64,000 bases of DNA from Leptospira chreensis (GCF_016919165.1 NZ_JAFFPS010000021.1:118377-182376), one strand, 5' to 3'; shown: positions 1 to 9,199, numbered from the stretch's first letter. Notes: a model not told the origin generated them from the sequence alone. Made by a program: numbers and translations.

Positions 1-1201
1 AAACAAGTAATCCACCGGAAGTCAACTCACAGAGAATTTTAGAAAACCGAACCGCATCTAACTTCGTATAAAGGGGAGATTTATGAAAATCGAATTGAGC
101 TTCGACATTTTTTGGTAACCCCGCGTTCACAAGGGGAATGGTAGATTCTACAACCGAGGATATTTCCACTTTGGCCGCAGAATTTTCGTCTTTTACCTTA
201 GAGTATTTGATGATTCGGTGGATCATGGAACGGGCATTATCGGCACCCATTCTAATTTTCCCCAAATACTCTAAAATTCTATTTTGATCAAAGGTCCCTG
301 ATTGAATTTGCTCCTCACCTAACTGAGAAAATACGTGTATTGGCTGGAGATAATTATTTAAATCGTGGGCGATGTTTGTTGCCAAACTTCCGATGGTTTC
401 CATTTTTTGGGAATGTAACTGGTAGGATTCCAATTGTTTTTTTTCGGTAACATCATCCAAAAACACATAATAAAAATCCGGTTTTCCTTGTGAGTTCCTA
501 AAAGCACTGATCCGGCGATAAACATTGATTCGGCGACCATCCTTTCTCGTTAACCTAGACTCTTCAGCCCCTTCTTTAAAAAAACCAAAGTATTCCATTT
601 CCTCTTCGGATACGGGTTCGCCTTTAATCCGTTTGATATTCAAATCCGTTAAATTTTGAAAACTATATCCTGTGATTTCTGTAAATCTAGGATTCACACG
701 GAAGTATCCACCTTCCCAGTCTTGTAAGGCCATACCAACGGAGGCATTTTCAAAAAGTCCGAGAAAAAATTGAATTTGTTCTACAATATTAATTTCGTTT
801 GTTTTTTCATTGGTCACATCACGAACAAAAACAATTTGAAGTGGGGAATCCATATTCGGAATGTTTACTTTTCTTTTTTCAAATTGAAACCACCGAACTA
901 AAATTTCATTCGGCATACGAAACCGGTAGTCTCCTTGGATGGTATCGCGATCAAAATGTTTATTCGGAGAAAGAAAATAGTCTCGAAAATTAACCTGATC
1001 TTCTTCAGCGACCCATTGTAAAAGTTCGGATTCCAAACATTCCCCAATGGTTTTATGACAACCCAAATTGTTTTTAAAAAAATCGTTCGAAAATAAAATC
1101 TGACCGGTTTTTGGATCTGTTAGATACACTCCACCGGAAAATAGATTGGGCAAGACCTTAAAGAATTCTATCATTCCGCTTGCTTCTAGATTCGTTTGCA
1201 T
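1..1201 (-). CDS. PAS-domain sensor histidine kinase (3' end outside window)
   Basis: The reading frame is open from an ATG at 1201 to the left edge, giving about 400 residues of a cytoplasmic two-component sensor kinase. Two PAS-like modules can be followed: one at about residues 10-130 (GGVYLTDPKTGQILFSN) and a second at about 145-255 (ending FYYVFLDDVTEKKQ), the usual PAS exit. A HisKA-type segment follows with IAHDLNNYLQPI, the LNN variant of the phospho-accepting His box, and then a long helix. The ATPase domain would lie beyond the window. No membrane helix is visible, so it is probably cytosolic. Its start codon is only 23 nt from that of the divergent tatA gene. The family call is secure; the signal sensed is unknown. 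Confidence 0.85.
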   Translation of the reverse strand, partial: MQTNLEASGMIEFFKVLPNLFSGGVYLTDPKTGQILFSNDFFKNNLGCHKTIGECLESELLQWVAEEDQVNFRDYFLSPNKHFDRDTIQGDYRFRMPNEILVRWFQFEKRKVNIPNMDSPLQIVFVRDVTNEKTNEINIVEQIQFFLGLFENASVGMALQDWEGGYFRVNPRFTEITGYSFQNLTDLNIKRIKGEPVSEEEMEYFGFFKEGAEESRLTRKDGRRINVYRRISAFRNSQGKPDFYYVFLDDVTEKKQLESYQLHSQKMETIGSLATNIAHDLNNYLQPIHVFSQLGEEQIQSGTFDQNRILEYLGKIRMGADNARSMIHRIIKYSKVKDENSAAKVEISSVVESTIPLVNAGLPKNVEAQFDFHKSPLYTKLDAVRFSKILCELTSGGLLV

Positions 1202-1224
1202 AACTCTTGCCTTAAGAGGGAAAT

Positions 1225-1494
1225 ATGCCATCCAATCCGTTTTCTTTTCAAGCACCTATTGCTTTTTTTAATTTGGGACCTTGGGAGATTGCACTCATCG
1301 TCTTCTTAGCGTTACTTTTTTTTGGTGGAAAACGCCTACCAAGCCTTGCCAAAGATTTGGGTTCCGGAATCAAAGAATTTCGTAAATCCCTAACTGGCGG
1401 GGAAGACGAACCATCCCAAACGAGTTTCCCACAGGAAGAACCTAAATCGTCTTCCCAATCTGCTTCCAAATCCGGTAAAAAGAAAAAAGCTTAA
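1225..1494 (+). CDS. tatA: Sec-independent translocase TatA/TatE-type subunit
   Basis: An 89-residue single-span membrane protein. A hydrophobic helix at about residues 18-34 (LGPWEIALIVFLALLFFGGKR) is followed by the amphipathic helix with FGGKRLPSLAKDLG, the hallmark FG and KLP-like elements of TatA, and then by a charged, Ser/Lys-rich tail. In the family, TatA oligomers form the pore for export of folded proteins carrying twin-arginine signals. TatC is encoded immediately downstream, and no separate TatB is seen, so this subunit may serve both roles as in minimal TatAC systems (inference). Confidence 0.9.
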   Translation: MPSNPFSFQAPIAFFNLGPWEIALIVFLALLFFGGKRLPSLAKDLGSGIKEFRKSLTGGEDEPSQTSFPQEEPKSSSQSASKSGKKKKA

Positions 1495-1575
1495 AAGACC
1501 GCAACCTTGGCTGGGAAAAAGAGAACTGCACTTCCACTTCCGCCGCCGGAGGATTCCGAAACCAGGGAAAAGTAT

Positions 1576-2292
1576 ATGTCCCTGGGGGATCATTTAGAGG
1601 AACTCCGCCAAAGATTGATTTATTCCATCTTGGTGGTCTCGGTCTTTATGATCGCCACTTTGTATTTCGGAAGTGAGATCCATAGTTTACTCATCCAACC
1701 CTACAAATCCGTTCTAGGCCCAGATGCCCATTTCTTTCAGATCCAGCTCATGGCTCCGTTTCTGATCTATCTCAAAACTTCCTTCATTCTTTCGGTCCTT
1801 GTTTCTTTGCCGTTCTTACTCTACATCCTTTGGGGTTTTGTGGCACCAGCTGTGGACACTCGCACAGAAAAATGGGGAAAGTTCATCATCCTTTTTTCTA
1901 CCTTACTTTTTTGGTCAGGCCTTGCCCTTTGTTGGTTCACAGTTTTTGAAAATTTCCTCCGTGTCTTTCTTGTGGTTCTCAGACCCGATGGAGTGGATCC
2001 CTATTTACCGATTGACGAATATTATGATTTGTTTTTCAATTTGCACCTAGTGTTTGGAGCCTCTTTTCAATTACCCATTGTTCTGATTTTACTTGGGCGG
2101 ATCGGAATCCTTTCTTCTCGTTTTCTGATTTCTAGATGGAGGGAAGCAGTGCTCATCATAGCGGTTGTGTCTGCGGTTCTATCCCCTGGACCCGATGTAT
2201 TTTCTATGTTGATGTTACTGGTTCCTCTTAGTTTTCTATTTTTCCTTTCTGCCCTTGTTATGAAAGTATTGGAAACTACAGATCGCAAATGA
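1576..2292 (+). CDS. tatC: Twin-arginine translocase subunit TatC
   Basis: A polytopic membrane protein with the TatC N-terminal signature MSLGDHLEELRQRL and six predicted helices. The family's cytoplasmic N-terminus and first loop form the twin-arginine signal receptor. The ATG at 1576 is preferred because AGGGAAAAG precedes it at good spacing; an in-frame TTG at 1507 would add 23 residues rich in Pro but has no ribosome-binding site. It lies in one transcription unit with tatA, and its stop overlaps the next start as ATGA, which suggests translational coupling to the downstream membrane protein. Confidence 0.93.
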   Translation: MSLGDHLEELRQRLIYSILVVSVFMIATLYFGSEIHSLLIQPYKSVLGPDAHFFQIQLMAPFLIYLKTSFILSVLVSLPFLLYILWGFVAPAVDTRTEKWGKFIILFSTLLFWSGLALCWFTVFENFLRVFLVVLRPDGVDPYLPIDEYYDLFFNLHLVFGASFQLPIVLILLGRIGILSSRFLISRWREAVLIIAVVSAVLSPGPDVFSMLMLLVPLSFLFFLSALVMKVLETTDRK

Positions 2293-3383
2293 GTTATCGA
2301 GTTAAACTTCCCGTTCTCCTGGGAATCATTAGTTTTTTATTCTTTTCCATTCATTTTTTATTTGCAGAATTTACATTCACACATTGGCAAAATCCCAAAG
2401 GGGAAAACACACTTAACTTCAATTTGGTGGGAATTTACTCATCCTTTGTATTTTCACTCATCACAGGATTTTTGCTTTATTATTTCCTTGGATTTTTATA
2501 CCAATACATCCTCCATGTAATCGCTCATATCCAGGACAGTGAACTTCCGAAAGATATTCGTAACTTAAATCCCGAATCAGACGAATACAAAATTTATAAA
2601 TCCGTTCGTTTTACCCTTCTCCAAGGAGATGAAAGTCTCGGTGAAGAACAATTTGAAAACAAATTCGATTGGAAAACAAACCAAGCAGCATCCGTAAACA
2701 AACAAATCCCAGACATTCAGATCCCGAAAATTCCCGGATTTGATGTTTCAGTATTCCCATCAGTGATGCGTTATGCGGGAGCCGACTACATTCGTATCGT
2801 AAGAGCCAAAGATGGAATTTTTGGAATCCTTGCGGGACATATGGAGCCGGGAATTTTAGAATCTTCTGAAAAGGTTTTTATTCACGGGATTGTTTCTTCT
2901 TTTGGAGATGGTCTTTTTTCTACAGAAGAAATGTTGGAAAAACTAAAAATTGCTCTCCATCAGTTTACATTTTTGAAATTAAAAATTTCTGCCTTTGTAA
3001 TCCAAAACAAAGAAGATAAGATGTCCTTTCTCCACTATATGGACATGCCCATCTTTCAATTTTCGGATCATGGAATCCAAGTAATTGAAGGAAGTGGAGA
3101 CGACCATTGGTATCCCAACCACAAACACCCACTTTCCATTGCTGATGGGATTGAGATTGGTGATTATTTGGTTTGGGCCAGTGACAGAACTCTCACCCAG
3201 TTTGGGCTGACTTCTTTTGAAATTATGGAAGAGTTTGTAGATTATCTTTTGGATTTAAGACCAAGTTCTCCTAGACAGATGTTACTTGCGATTGCCAAAA
3301 AAATGAGTGCCCTCGGAGCCGAAAGAAACCTCACAAACCCGATGGAAAAACTTTCTATCTTAGTGGTTCGTCGAAACAAGTAA
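2289..3383 (+). CDS. Membrane protein with degenerate PP2C/SpoIIE-like domain
   Basis: 364 residues. Two hydrophobic helices (about 8-28 and 50-75) precede a linker and a C-terminal domain from about residue 155. That domain follows the SpoIIE/PPM layout: AGADYIRIVRAKDG occupies the GGDFFD position, GILAGHMEPG the DVSGHG position, and GDYLVWASDRTLTQFG the GDRxxxYTDGxxE position. Several metal-binding Asp residues and the DG pair are replaced, so catalytic activity is doubtful. The start overlaps the tatC stop (ATGA). The 3' end overlaps the convergent beta-lactamase gene by 24 bp. The family assignment rests on pattern similarity only. Confidence 0.6.
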   Translation: MSYRVKLPVLLGIISFLFFSIHFLFAEFTFTHWQNPKGENTLNFNLVGIYSSFVFSLITGFLLYYFLGFLYQYILHVIAHIQDSELPKDIRNLNPESDEYKIYKSVRFTLLQGDESLGEEQFENKFDWKTNQAASVNKQIPDIQIPKIPGFDVSVFPSVMRYAGADYIRIVRAKDGIFGILAGHMEPGILESSEKVFIHGIVSSFGDGLFSTEEMLEKLKIALHQFTFLKLKISAFVIQNKEDKMSFLHYMDMPIFQFSDHGIQVIEGSGDDHWYPNHKHPLSIADGIEIGDYLVWASDRTLTQFGLTSFEIMEEFVDYLLDLRPSSPRQMLLAIAKKMSALGAERNLTNPMEKLSILVVRRNK

Positions 3384-4202
3384 ACGAATCGTATGGCGTA
3401 GTAAATCAAGTTTCCCCCAATCTCCATGCCCAGGAACCACAACTTCCGCATCTGGGTAACGTGCGAGAACCTTCTTCACTGAATTTTCCCATTCCCCAAG
3501 GTTTGCTTCTTTAATATAACCTAGATCTTTGGCATCAAGGGCCTTCACAAGACAACCTCCAAAGAGAATATGAGTTTCTGGGAGCCAAACCACGATATTG
3601 TCCACAGAATGCCCATGGCCAGGATAGAACACTTCGATCCACTGGTTTCCGGCAGCAAGCCTTGTTTGGATGTCAAGGATTGGATTTGGGTTTCCAAACC
3701 CTCTCTCCTTTGCTAGTTTTGCTGTGAGACCTGTGCTATAAACCGGAATGTTTCTGTTTTGAAAAGAAGGGACTCCCGACATACGGTCGTTATGTGCATG
3801 TGTCACAATCAAATAAAGAATCTCTTTTTGGAATCGGGATTGGATATCCAGAAACAACTCTTCGGTTTGGGATTCTGTCCAAGGAGTATCGATGACAACC
3901 GCACCTTTATTGGTTAGTATCACAAGCCCATTGGCCGGATAAACCTGTCCCCCAGACTCACCATAACTTCGATGCATCCAAACCGTTTCTTTGATTTTGA
4001 TCCACTCGAGATGGTTTGTTTTTTGTGGCTCCATCTCTGGTGATTCGGCTACGGGAGCGGATGTGGGACCAGAGTCTTTTTGCAGATGGCAATGGGAAAA
4101 TGAAAATTCAATACAGAAACTGAGAAGCAAAACAAAAAATCGAATCTGAGTTTGCAGAGAAGGAAAGATTTCTGTGTATTTTGTTTGAGCAGAATCCATC
4201 AT
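3360..4202 (-). CDS. Subclass B1 metallo-beta-lactamase
   Basis: A 280-residue exported zinc hydrolase. The zinc ligands of class B1 are all present: THAHNDRMSG (H135, H137, D139), GHGHSVDN (H198), FGGCLVK (C217, followed by the substrate-binding Lys K220) and VPGHG (H259). The stretch GGCLVKALDAKDLG is close to the Bacillus cereus BcII sequence as I recall it. A signal sequence (about residues 18-37) ends at SFSHC; the Cys might be lipidated but the lipobox is poor. The ATG at 4202 has AGGGG at good spacing; a TTG six codons upstream lies inside a terminator. The established family role is hydrolysis of penicillins, cephalosporins and carbapenems; activity here is inferred. Confidence 0.9.
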   Translation of the reverse strand: MMDSAQTKYTEIFPSLQTQIRFFVLLLSFCIEFSFSHCHLQKDSGPTSAPVAESPEMEPQKTNHLEWIKIKETVWMHRSYGESGGQVYPANGLVILTNKGAVVIDTPWTESQTEELFLDIQSRFQKEILYLIVTHAHNDRMSGVPSFQNRNIPVYSTGLTAKLAKERGFGNPNPILDIQTRLAAGNQWIEVFYPGHGHSVDNIVVWLPETHILFGGCLVKALDAKDLGYIKEANLGEWENSVKKVLARYPDAEVVVPGHGDWGKLDLLRHTIRLLVSTNH

Positions 4203-4208
4203 GGCACC

Positions 4209-4243
4209 CCTAAAAAACAAAAACCTATCTGGTAAGATAGGTT
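4209..4243 (-). terminator. Rho-independent terminator of the tig-clpP-clpX series
   Basis: On the minus strand an 8-bp stem (AACCTATC / GATAGGTT, 4222-4243) is followed by a run of T interrupted by one G (4222 down to 4212). It lies 54 bp after the clpX stop and only about 10 bp before the beta-lactamase start codon. Confidence 0.8.
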
Positions 4244-4296
4244 CTCTTTCGTTTCTCTAGATCCAAATTTTGAATCCAGAGAATGTAAATGGAACT

Positions 4297-5577
4297 TTAA
4301 GCGATCTTTTCGATATCACCTTTTAAGATGGTGATCGGAGCTTCTTTTTTAAGAACGGTTTCATCGGTCACAACCACTTCCAATACATCTTTACGAGATG
4401 GAATTTGGAACATGAGCTCCATCATAATCTCTTCTACAATCGCACGTAAACCACGAGCTCCACTTTCGCGTTTGATTGCGGTTTGAGCAATGGCTTCAAT
4501 CGCAGATTCAGTGAACTTGAGTTTTACATTCTCAATATCAAACATCTTTTGATATTGTTTGAGAAGAGAATTTTTTGGTTCTGTAAAAATAGATTTTAAA
4601 CTTTCGATGGTGAGTTCATCCAGAGTGGCAATGATCGGAAGTCGTCCAATGAATTCTGGAATGAGGCCAAACTTCATTAGGTCATCTGGAATCACATGGT
4701 GGACCACAGATTCCCCTTCTTCGATTTTGCGACCCTTATCGTTTACAATTTCATTGGAATGAAAACCAATCGATTTTACACCAACTCGTTGTTTGATGAT
4801 GTCACTTAAGCCCACAAACGCTCCCCCACAAATGAAGAGAATGTTTTTGGTTTCGACGGGAATGTATTCCTGGTGAGGGTGTTTTCTTCCGCCTTGTGGT
4901 GGAACATTGGCAACAGTCCCTTCAATGATTTTTAGGAGTGCTTGTTGTACCCCTTCTCCACTCACATCGCGTGTGATGGAAGCGGAGTCAGACTTACGAG
5001 AGATTTTATCAATTTCGTCGATGTAGATGATTCCCATCTCCGCACGTTTCACATCGTTGTCAGCGTTTTGGATGAGCTTGAGAATGATGTTTTCCACATC
5101 CTCTCCCACATAACCCGCTTCCGTAAGAGCCGTTGCATCTACGATAGCAAAAGGAACTTTTAGAATCCGAGCAAGTGTTTGTGCAAGGAGGGTCTTTCCA
5201 GAACCTGTAGGACCAATGAGCATGATATTGGATTTTTCCAATTCAACATCTCCCGCCTTACGTTCGTTATGAAAGATTCTTTTGTAATGATTGTAAACAG
5301 CAACAGCCAAAGCTTTTTTGGCTTGTTCTTGTCCAATCACATACTGGTCTAAGATTTTTTTGATTTCTGTTGGTTTTGGGATATCACCCACAATGGCGGT
5401 CTTTTCACCACCTTGCGGCTCTTCTGCGATGATTTCATTACATAAAGAAATACATTCATCACAAATATAAACACCAGGACCTGCGACAAGCCTTCTTACT
5501 TCGTCTTGGGCCTTTCCGCAAAAAGAACAATGTAATTTTTCTCTGGGATTTCCCGTTTGGCTTGCACGTTTGGTCAT
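4297..5577 (-). CDS. clpX: ATP-dependent Clp protease ATP-binding subunit ClpX
   Basis: 426 residues, the normal ClpX length. The N-terminal C4 zinc finger (CSFCGKAQ ... CDEC) is followed by the AAA+ core with Walker A GPTGSGKT, Walker [10 protein letters not shown], the [18 protein letters not shown] region and the sensor-2 SGARGLR. It unfolds tagged substrates and feeds them to ClpP. It is encoded 15 bp after clpP, with a strong AAAGGGGGG ribosome-binding site. The IGF loop that docks ClpP is represented by KSIGFHS. Confidence 0.97.
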   Translation of the reverse strand: MTKRASQTGNPREKLHCSFCGKAQDEVRRLVAGPGVYICDECISLCNEIIAEEPQGGEKTAIVGDIPKPTEIKKILDQYVIGQEQAKKALAVAVYNHYKRIFHNERKAGDVELEKSNIMLIGPTGSGKTLLAQTLARILKVPFAIVDATALTEAGYVGEDVENIILKLIQNADNDVKRAEMGIIYIDEIDKISRKSDSASITRDVSGEGVQQALLKIIEGTVANVPPQGGRKHPHQEYIPVETKNILFICGGAFVGLSDIIKQRVGVKSIGFHSNEIVNDKGRKIEEGESVVHHVIPDDLMKFGLIPEFIGRLPIIATLDELTIESLKSIFTEPKNSLLKQYQKMFDIENVKLKFTESAIEAIAQTAIKRESGARGLRAIVEEIMMELMFQIPSRKDVLEVVVTDETVLKKEAPITILKGDIEKIA

Positions 5578-5592
5578 GGAGTTAGCCCCCCT

Positions 5593-6195
5593 TTAGGCTT
5601 GTGGCATCTGTTTGCGTTCTTGGATGACGTTGTCGATGATTCCGTATTCTTTGGCTTCATCGGAACTCATGAAAAAATTTCGTTCCGTGTCTTTTCGGAT
5701 CTGGTCAGAAGTTTTTCCTGTGTGCCTTCCATAAAGATCGATGAGTTTGTCTTTGATCTTTATGATTTCTTTTGCCGAGATTTCGATATCGGAAGCTTGT
5801 CCACCGGCTCCACCATAAGGTTGGTGTAACATAATTCTAGAGTTAGGAAGTGCCGAACGTTTTCCTTTGGCGCCGCCCGCAAGTAGAAGTGCCGCCATGG
5901 AAGACGCTTGTCCAATACAAAGGGTTCTCACTTCAGGTTTGATGAGTTGCATAGTGTCGTAAATGGCAAGGCCAGAACTCACATACCCACCAGGGCTATT
6001 GATATAAAGATAAATGTCGCGATCTGGATTCTCCGCTTCCAAAAACAAAAGTTGTGCCGAAATGACATTGGCATAAGTTTCGTCGATGGCAGATCCAAGG
6101 AAAATGATCCGATCTTTCAAAAGCCGTGAAAAAATGTCGTATTGGCGTTCGCCACGGCTTGTTTGTTCAATTACATAAGGCATAAGTGTAGACAT
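5593..6195 (-). CDS. clpP: ATP-dependent Clp protease proteolytic subunit ClpP
   Basis: A 200-residue serine peptidase. The catalytic Ser is in [14 protein letters not shown], the His in [12 protein letters not shown] and the Asp in the later [12 protein letters not shown] region, all at the expected spacing. It forms the tetradecameric chamber that works with ClpX, encoded next. The gene is three bases after the tig stop, so tig-clpP-clpX is a single unit, the conserved bacterial order. Confidence 0.97.
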   Translation of the reverse strand: MSTLMPYVIEQTSRGERQYDIFSRLLKDRIIFLGSAIDETYANVISAQLLFLEAENPDRDIYLYINSPGGYVSSGLAIYDTMQLIKPEVRTLCIGQASSMAALLLAGGAKGKRSALPNSRIMLHQPYGGAGGQASDIEISAKEIIKIKDKLIDLYGRHTGKTSDQIRKDTERNFFMSSDEAKEYGIIDNVIQERKQMPQA

Positions 6196-6198
6196 AGT

Positions 6199-7545
6199 TT
6201 ACTCTTCTTTCCCGCTGAGAATTTTCTCTGCTTCTTCCGTTGAAATAGTCTTAGGCGACTTCTTTTCTACCTCAGCGTATACAAATTCGTCGATTTTATC
6301 AAACAGGAATTTGTCACGGTAGAAGGTTTCCGCCCTTTGCTTTTGGACTTCTTTTTTCAGAGTTTCGGCAGTAATTCCTTGTTGGGTTGCCTCTTTTTCG
6401 TATCCGGCCTCGACTTCTTCGTCAGAAATCTGGATTTTGTGGTCTTCCGCGATTTTCTGCTTCAAAATGTAGGTTTGGATGCGTTTTTCCGCCGCTTTGG
6501 AGAAGGATTCTCGGACTTCTTTTTCTTCCTTGTTCAGACGTTTTGCGTAGTCGGCAAGGCTCGTCACAGGAAGGCCAAATTCACGCATGAAGTTTTGGAA
6601 AACTGTTTCTGTTTCTTCATAAATCAAAGATTCAGGAATGATGAATTTGGATTCTTTGATGATTTCGTTATACGCATCATCAGTCGCACGTTTTGTGAGT
6701 GCGTTTGCGAAAATTTCCAATAATTGTTTTTTGGTTTTTTCTTTTAACTCTTGTAAGTTGGCAGATCCATCCACTTCTGATGCGAAGTCATCATTGATGT
6801 CTGGATAAGTTACTTTGTAAACAGCAGAAACTGTCACAGTGTAAGTAATTGTTTTTCCAGCAGATTCAGGGGACTGGGGATAAGAGTCAGGATAAGTAAA
6901 AGAAAACTCTTTGGTTTCGTTTAGTTTCATACCAAGAAGATTGGTTTCGAAACCAGGAGGATTTTGCGGAGCTCCCATTTGGAATTTTCCCACTTGGCCT
7001 TGTTCCGGGTATTCTTTCCCATCTTCTTTAAACTTATAATTGATTTCTAAAAGATCTGCAGATTCTACTGGTTCGCCCTCTTCTTTCAAAGAGTTACGAG
7101 CCATATTTTTTTGGATTCCTTCCAATTCTTTTTGGATATCTGCATCAGAAACTTTAATTTCTTTGGGTTGGATTTTGATCTTCTTTAACTTTGGTAAGGT
7201 GACTTCTGGTTTGGTGTCGTAAGTTGCTTTGGCTTTAGCACCAGTATTTTTATCAAAAGTTTCCATTTGGAACTGTGGCAAACGAATTGGTTTGTGTTCC
7301 AATTTATCAAAAAGATCTGCCATGGCTTGGTTTAGCATAATGTTGGCTGCATCATCCATAACCGAATCACCGAGAACCTTTTCGACCATATTGAGTGGTG
7401 CTTTTCCGGGACGAAAACCGGGGATTTTTACTTTCTCAGATGCATTTTTGTAAGCCTTAGAGTAGGCAGTGCGGACTTCTTCAGCGCTAAATTGAATGCT
7501 GAGGTCGCAGGAAGCGTTGTTATTTTTTTTAGCCGTAAATTCCAT
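6199..7545 (-). CDS. tig: Trigger factor (ribosome-associated chaperone and prolyl isomerase)
   Basis: 448 residues with the three-part trigger factor plan: a ribosome-binding N-domain carrying the GFRPGKAP signature (about residues 44-51), a central FKBP-type isomerase domain (about 155-245), and a C-terminal helical chaperone domain. It binds nascent chains at the ribosome exit. It heads the tig-clpP-clpX group and lies 62 bp downstream of a tRNA-Gly gene on the same strand. GGATATAAT lies directly before the ATG and could act as a ribosome-binding GGA or as a -10 box. Confidence 0.96.
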   Translation of the reverse strand: MEFTAKKNNNASCDLSIQFSAEEVRTAYSKAYKNASEKVKIPGFRPGKAPLNMVEKVLGDSVMDDAANIMLNQAMADLFDKLEHKPIRLPQFQMETFDKNTGAKAKATYDTKPEVTLPKLKKIKIQPKEIKVSDADIQKELEGIQKNMARNSLKEEGEPVESADLLEINYKFKEDGKEYPEQGQVGKFQMGAPQNPPGFETNLLGMKLNETKEFSFTYPDSYPQSPESAGKTITYTVTVSAVYKVTYPDINDDFASEVDGSANLQELKEKTKKQLLEIFANALTKRATDDAYNEIIKESKFIIPESLIYEETETVFQNFMREFGLPVTSLADYAKRLNKEEKEVRESFSKAAEKRIQTYILKQKIAEDHKIQISDEEVEAGYEKEATQQGITAETLKKEVQKQRAETFYRDKFLFDKIDEFVYAEVEKKSPKTISTEEAEKILSGKEE

Positions 7546-7607
7546 CGTATTATATCCAGTGTAAAAAAAGAGAGTGTAGTGGAAAGAAAAAGAAGCGTAC
7601 CTTCATT

Positions 7608-7679
7608 AGCGGGAAACGGGACTTGAACCCGCGACCCTCTCCTTGGCAAGGAGATGCTCTACCGCTGAGCTATTCCCGC
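7608..7679 (-). tRNA. tRNA-Gly (GCC anticodon)
   Basis: The minus strand folds into a complete cloverleaf. The acceptor stem is GCGGGAA / TTCCCGC with a U discriminator. The D arm contains AGCTCAGCGGTAGAGC, the anticodon loop is TTGCCAA with anticodon GCC, and the T arm carries GGTTCAAGTCC. The CCA end is not encoded. It lies upstream of tig in the same direction. Confidence 0.96.
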
Positions 7680-7827
7680 AGAAGGTTTGTGAAACCATCA
7701 TTTGGAATCAGGACAAATCGGCAAGGAAAAAAGACGAAAATTGCGGAGGAAATTCGGAGGTTATGGGCGAATCCGCCACCCCCAAATTCCTATTACATAG
7801 AAAACTTACCTACCAACTAATAGTAGT

Positions 7828-8523
7828 TTAACGAGAAGGCCAAGTTTGTTCTGTCCAGGCTTGTTCCCAAAACATCCATTCGTAATTACAACTTTGTTGG
7901 AATGCGGCAACGGCTCTTTTTTTAGAATCCTCATCGGCGAGATCTGCATACTTTTGCAAACGAGCCAAAAGATTTGTCATATATTCATTAAACCCAGGAT
8001 CAGAATACATGAGAAGCCAAGAGGCATAAGGATGATCGTCGGGGATGGCACCTTTTTCTTTCAATAGATGTTGGCCGAGATCAATGTAGAGCCAAGGACA
8101 AGGGGCAATGGCGGCAAATCCTTCTACCACCGAACCTTTCACAACAGAGGCGATCATATGGTTTTGGTAAGCTAAATTGTTCGGCGTGGATTCTGTTTCC
8201 GCAATGGTCTTGGCATCATAACCCAAAGTCTTTCCATAGCCCATATGAAGTTGGCTTTCCACAACAAGGGCCATCCTTGCGGCATCGATTAACCAAAGTT
8301 TGTCATCGGGATCAGTGACTCTTGTGGATAGAATGGCACAGGCATCCGAAAAGGATTCCAAATACTTAGCATCTTGGATTTGGTAAAACCGAAAGATTTT
8401 TGGATCGAGAGATCCGTCGGCAAGAGCGCGAACAAAGGGATGAGAAAACGAGGCACCAAAGGATTGTTTCGCGGACGATTTACAACGTTCGGCAAAACTA
8501 GGAATGGGAAAGGGACTAGTCAT
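7828..8523 (-). CDS. tenA: TenA-family aminopyrimidine aminohydrolase
   Basis: 231 residues, all-helical TenA/PqqC fold. The likely nucleophile Cys is in APCPWLYIDLGQ, matching the family PCxWxY motif, and the C-terminal catalytic Glu is in YEWMFWEQAW. In the family this hydrolyses thiamin breakdown products such as aminopyrimidines to salvage HMP for thiamin synthesis. A GGAG site lies 5 nt before the ATG. It follows the GDSL esterase gene by 16 bp. No TPP riboswitch is visible ahead of it. The exact substrate is inferred from the family. Confidence 0.88.
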   Translation of the reverse strand: MTSPFPIPSFAERCKSSAKQSFGASFSHPFVRALADGSLDPKIFRFYQIQDAKYLESFSDACAILSTRVTDPDDKLWLIDAARMALVVESQLHMGYGKTLGYDAKTIAETESTPNNLAYQNHMIASVVKGSVVEGFAAIAPCPWLYIDLGQHLLKEKGAIPDDHPYASWLLMYSDPGFNEYMTNLLARLQKYADLADEDSKKRAVAAFQQSCNYEWMFWEQAWTEQTWPSR

Positions 8524-8539
8524 TTTGACTCCAGAGAAA

Positions 8540-9199
8540 TTATTTTACGAGTAAGGGTTTGAGATAAGGATACACAGTGTCCGCCACTAATTTATGTCCG
8601 GCTTCTGTGGGATGGATTCCATCCTTTTGGTTGAGTTTACGAATGGAAGCCACTTTTTCCAAAATAAAAGGCACAAGCGGGACATCCTCTTCTTTTGCCA
8701 GTTCTGGATATAAAGAATTAAAGGCGGTCGCAAATTTTTTCCCCATATTCGGTGTGGCATACATTCCCACTAACAATATTTTGGTGGATGGGTATTGGGA
8801 TTTGATTTGGCGAATCATAGAACGAAGATTTTCTTTGGTCACCGTGGGACTGATTCCCCGTAACATATCATTAGCACCTAACTCGAGAACAAAGATGGAG
8901 GGTTTTTCCGCTAAAACCCATTCCAATCTTCCAAGACCGCCACTAGTGGTATCTCCAGAGACACCGGCGTTTGTCATTTGGTAAGAATACCCTTCGGCAT
9001 TGATTCGTTTGGTGAGAACATGAGGCCAAGCATCCTCAAAATCAAGAAGCCCATGACCCGCCGTAAGCGAATCACCAAAATAAATGATCCGCTTAGTTCC
9101 ATTCGATTCTTGGACGGCAGTGGAACTTGGATTCGTTTGGTCGGAAGAATTCCCACAAGCGAGGGCTAGGAATAAACTAATAAAAATAATGTACGGCAT
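8540..9199 (-). CDS. GDSL-family esterase/lysophospholipase lipoprotein (TesA-like)
   Basis: About 219 residues. An N-terminal lipoprotein signal ends at SLFLALACGN. The SGNH hydrolase blocks are all present: IIYFGDSLTAGHG (nucleophile Ser), NAGVSGDTT (Gly), LGANDMLRG (Asn) and DGIHPTEAGH (Asp-His). This is the TesA/arylesterase branch, acting on thioesters or lysophospholipids in the periplasm or at a membrane surface. A TTG one codon upstream could also start translation. It is followed closely by tenA. Confidence 0.88.
   Translation of the reverse strand: MPYIIFISLFLALACGNSSDQTNPSSTAVQESNGTKRIIYFGDSLTAGHGLLDFEDAWPHVLTKRINAEGYSYQMTNAGVSGDTTSGGLGRLEWVLAEKPSIFVLELGANDMLRGISPTVTKENLRSMIRQIKSQYPSTKILLVGMYATPNMGKKFATAFNSLYPELAKEEDVPLVPFILEKVASIRKLNQKDGIHPTEAGHKLVADTVYPYLKPLLVK

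Noticed and set aside
5557..6129. Plus-strand open frames across clpX/clpP
   Set aside because: They are antisense to highly conserved clpP and have no ribosome-binding site or family similarity.
6337..6723. 128-codon plus-strand frame inside tig
   Set aside because: Phe-rich antisense shadow of the Lys/Glu-rich trigger factor sequence.
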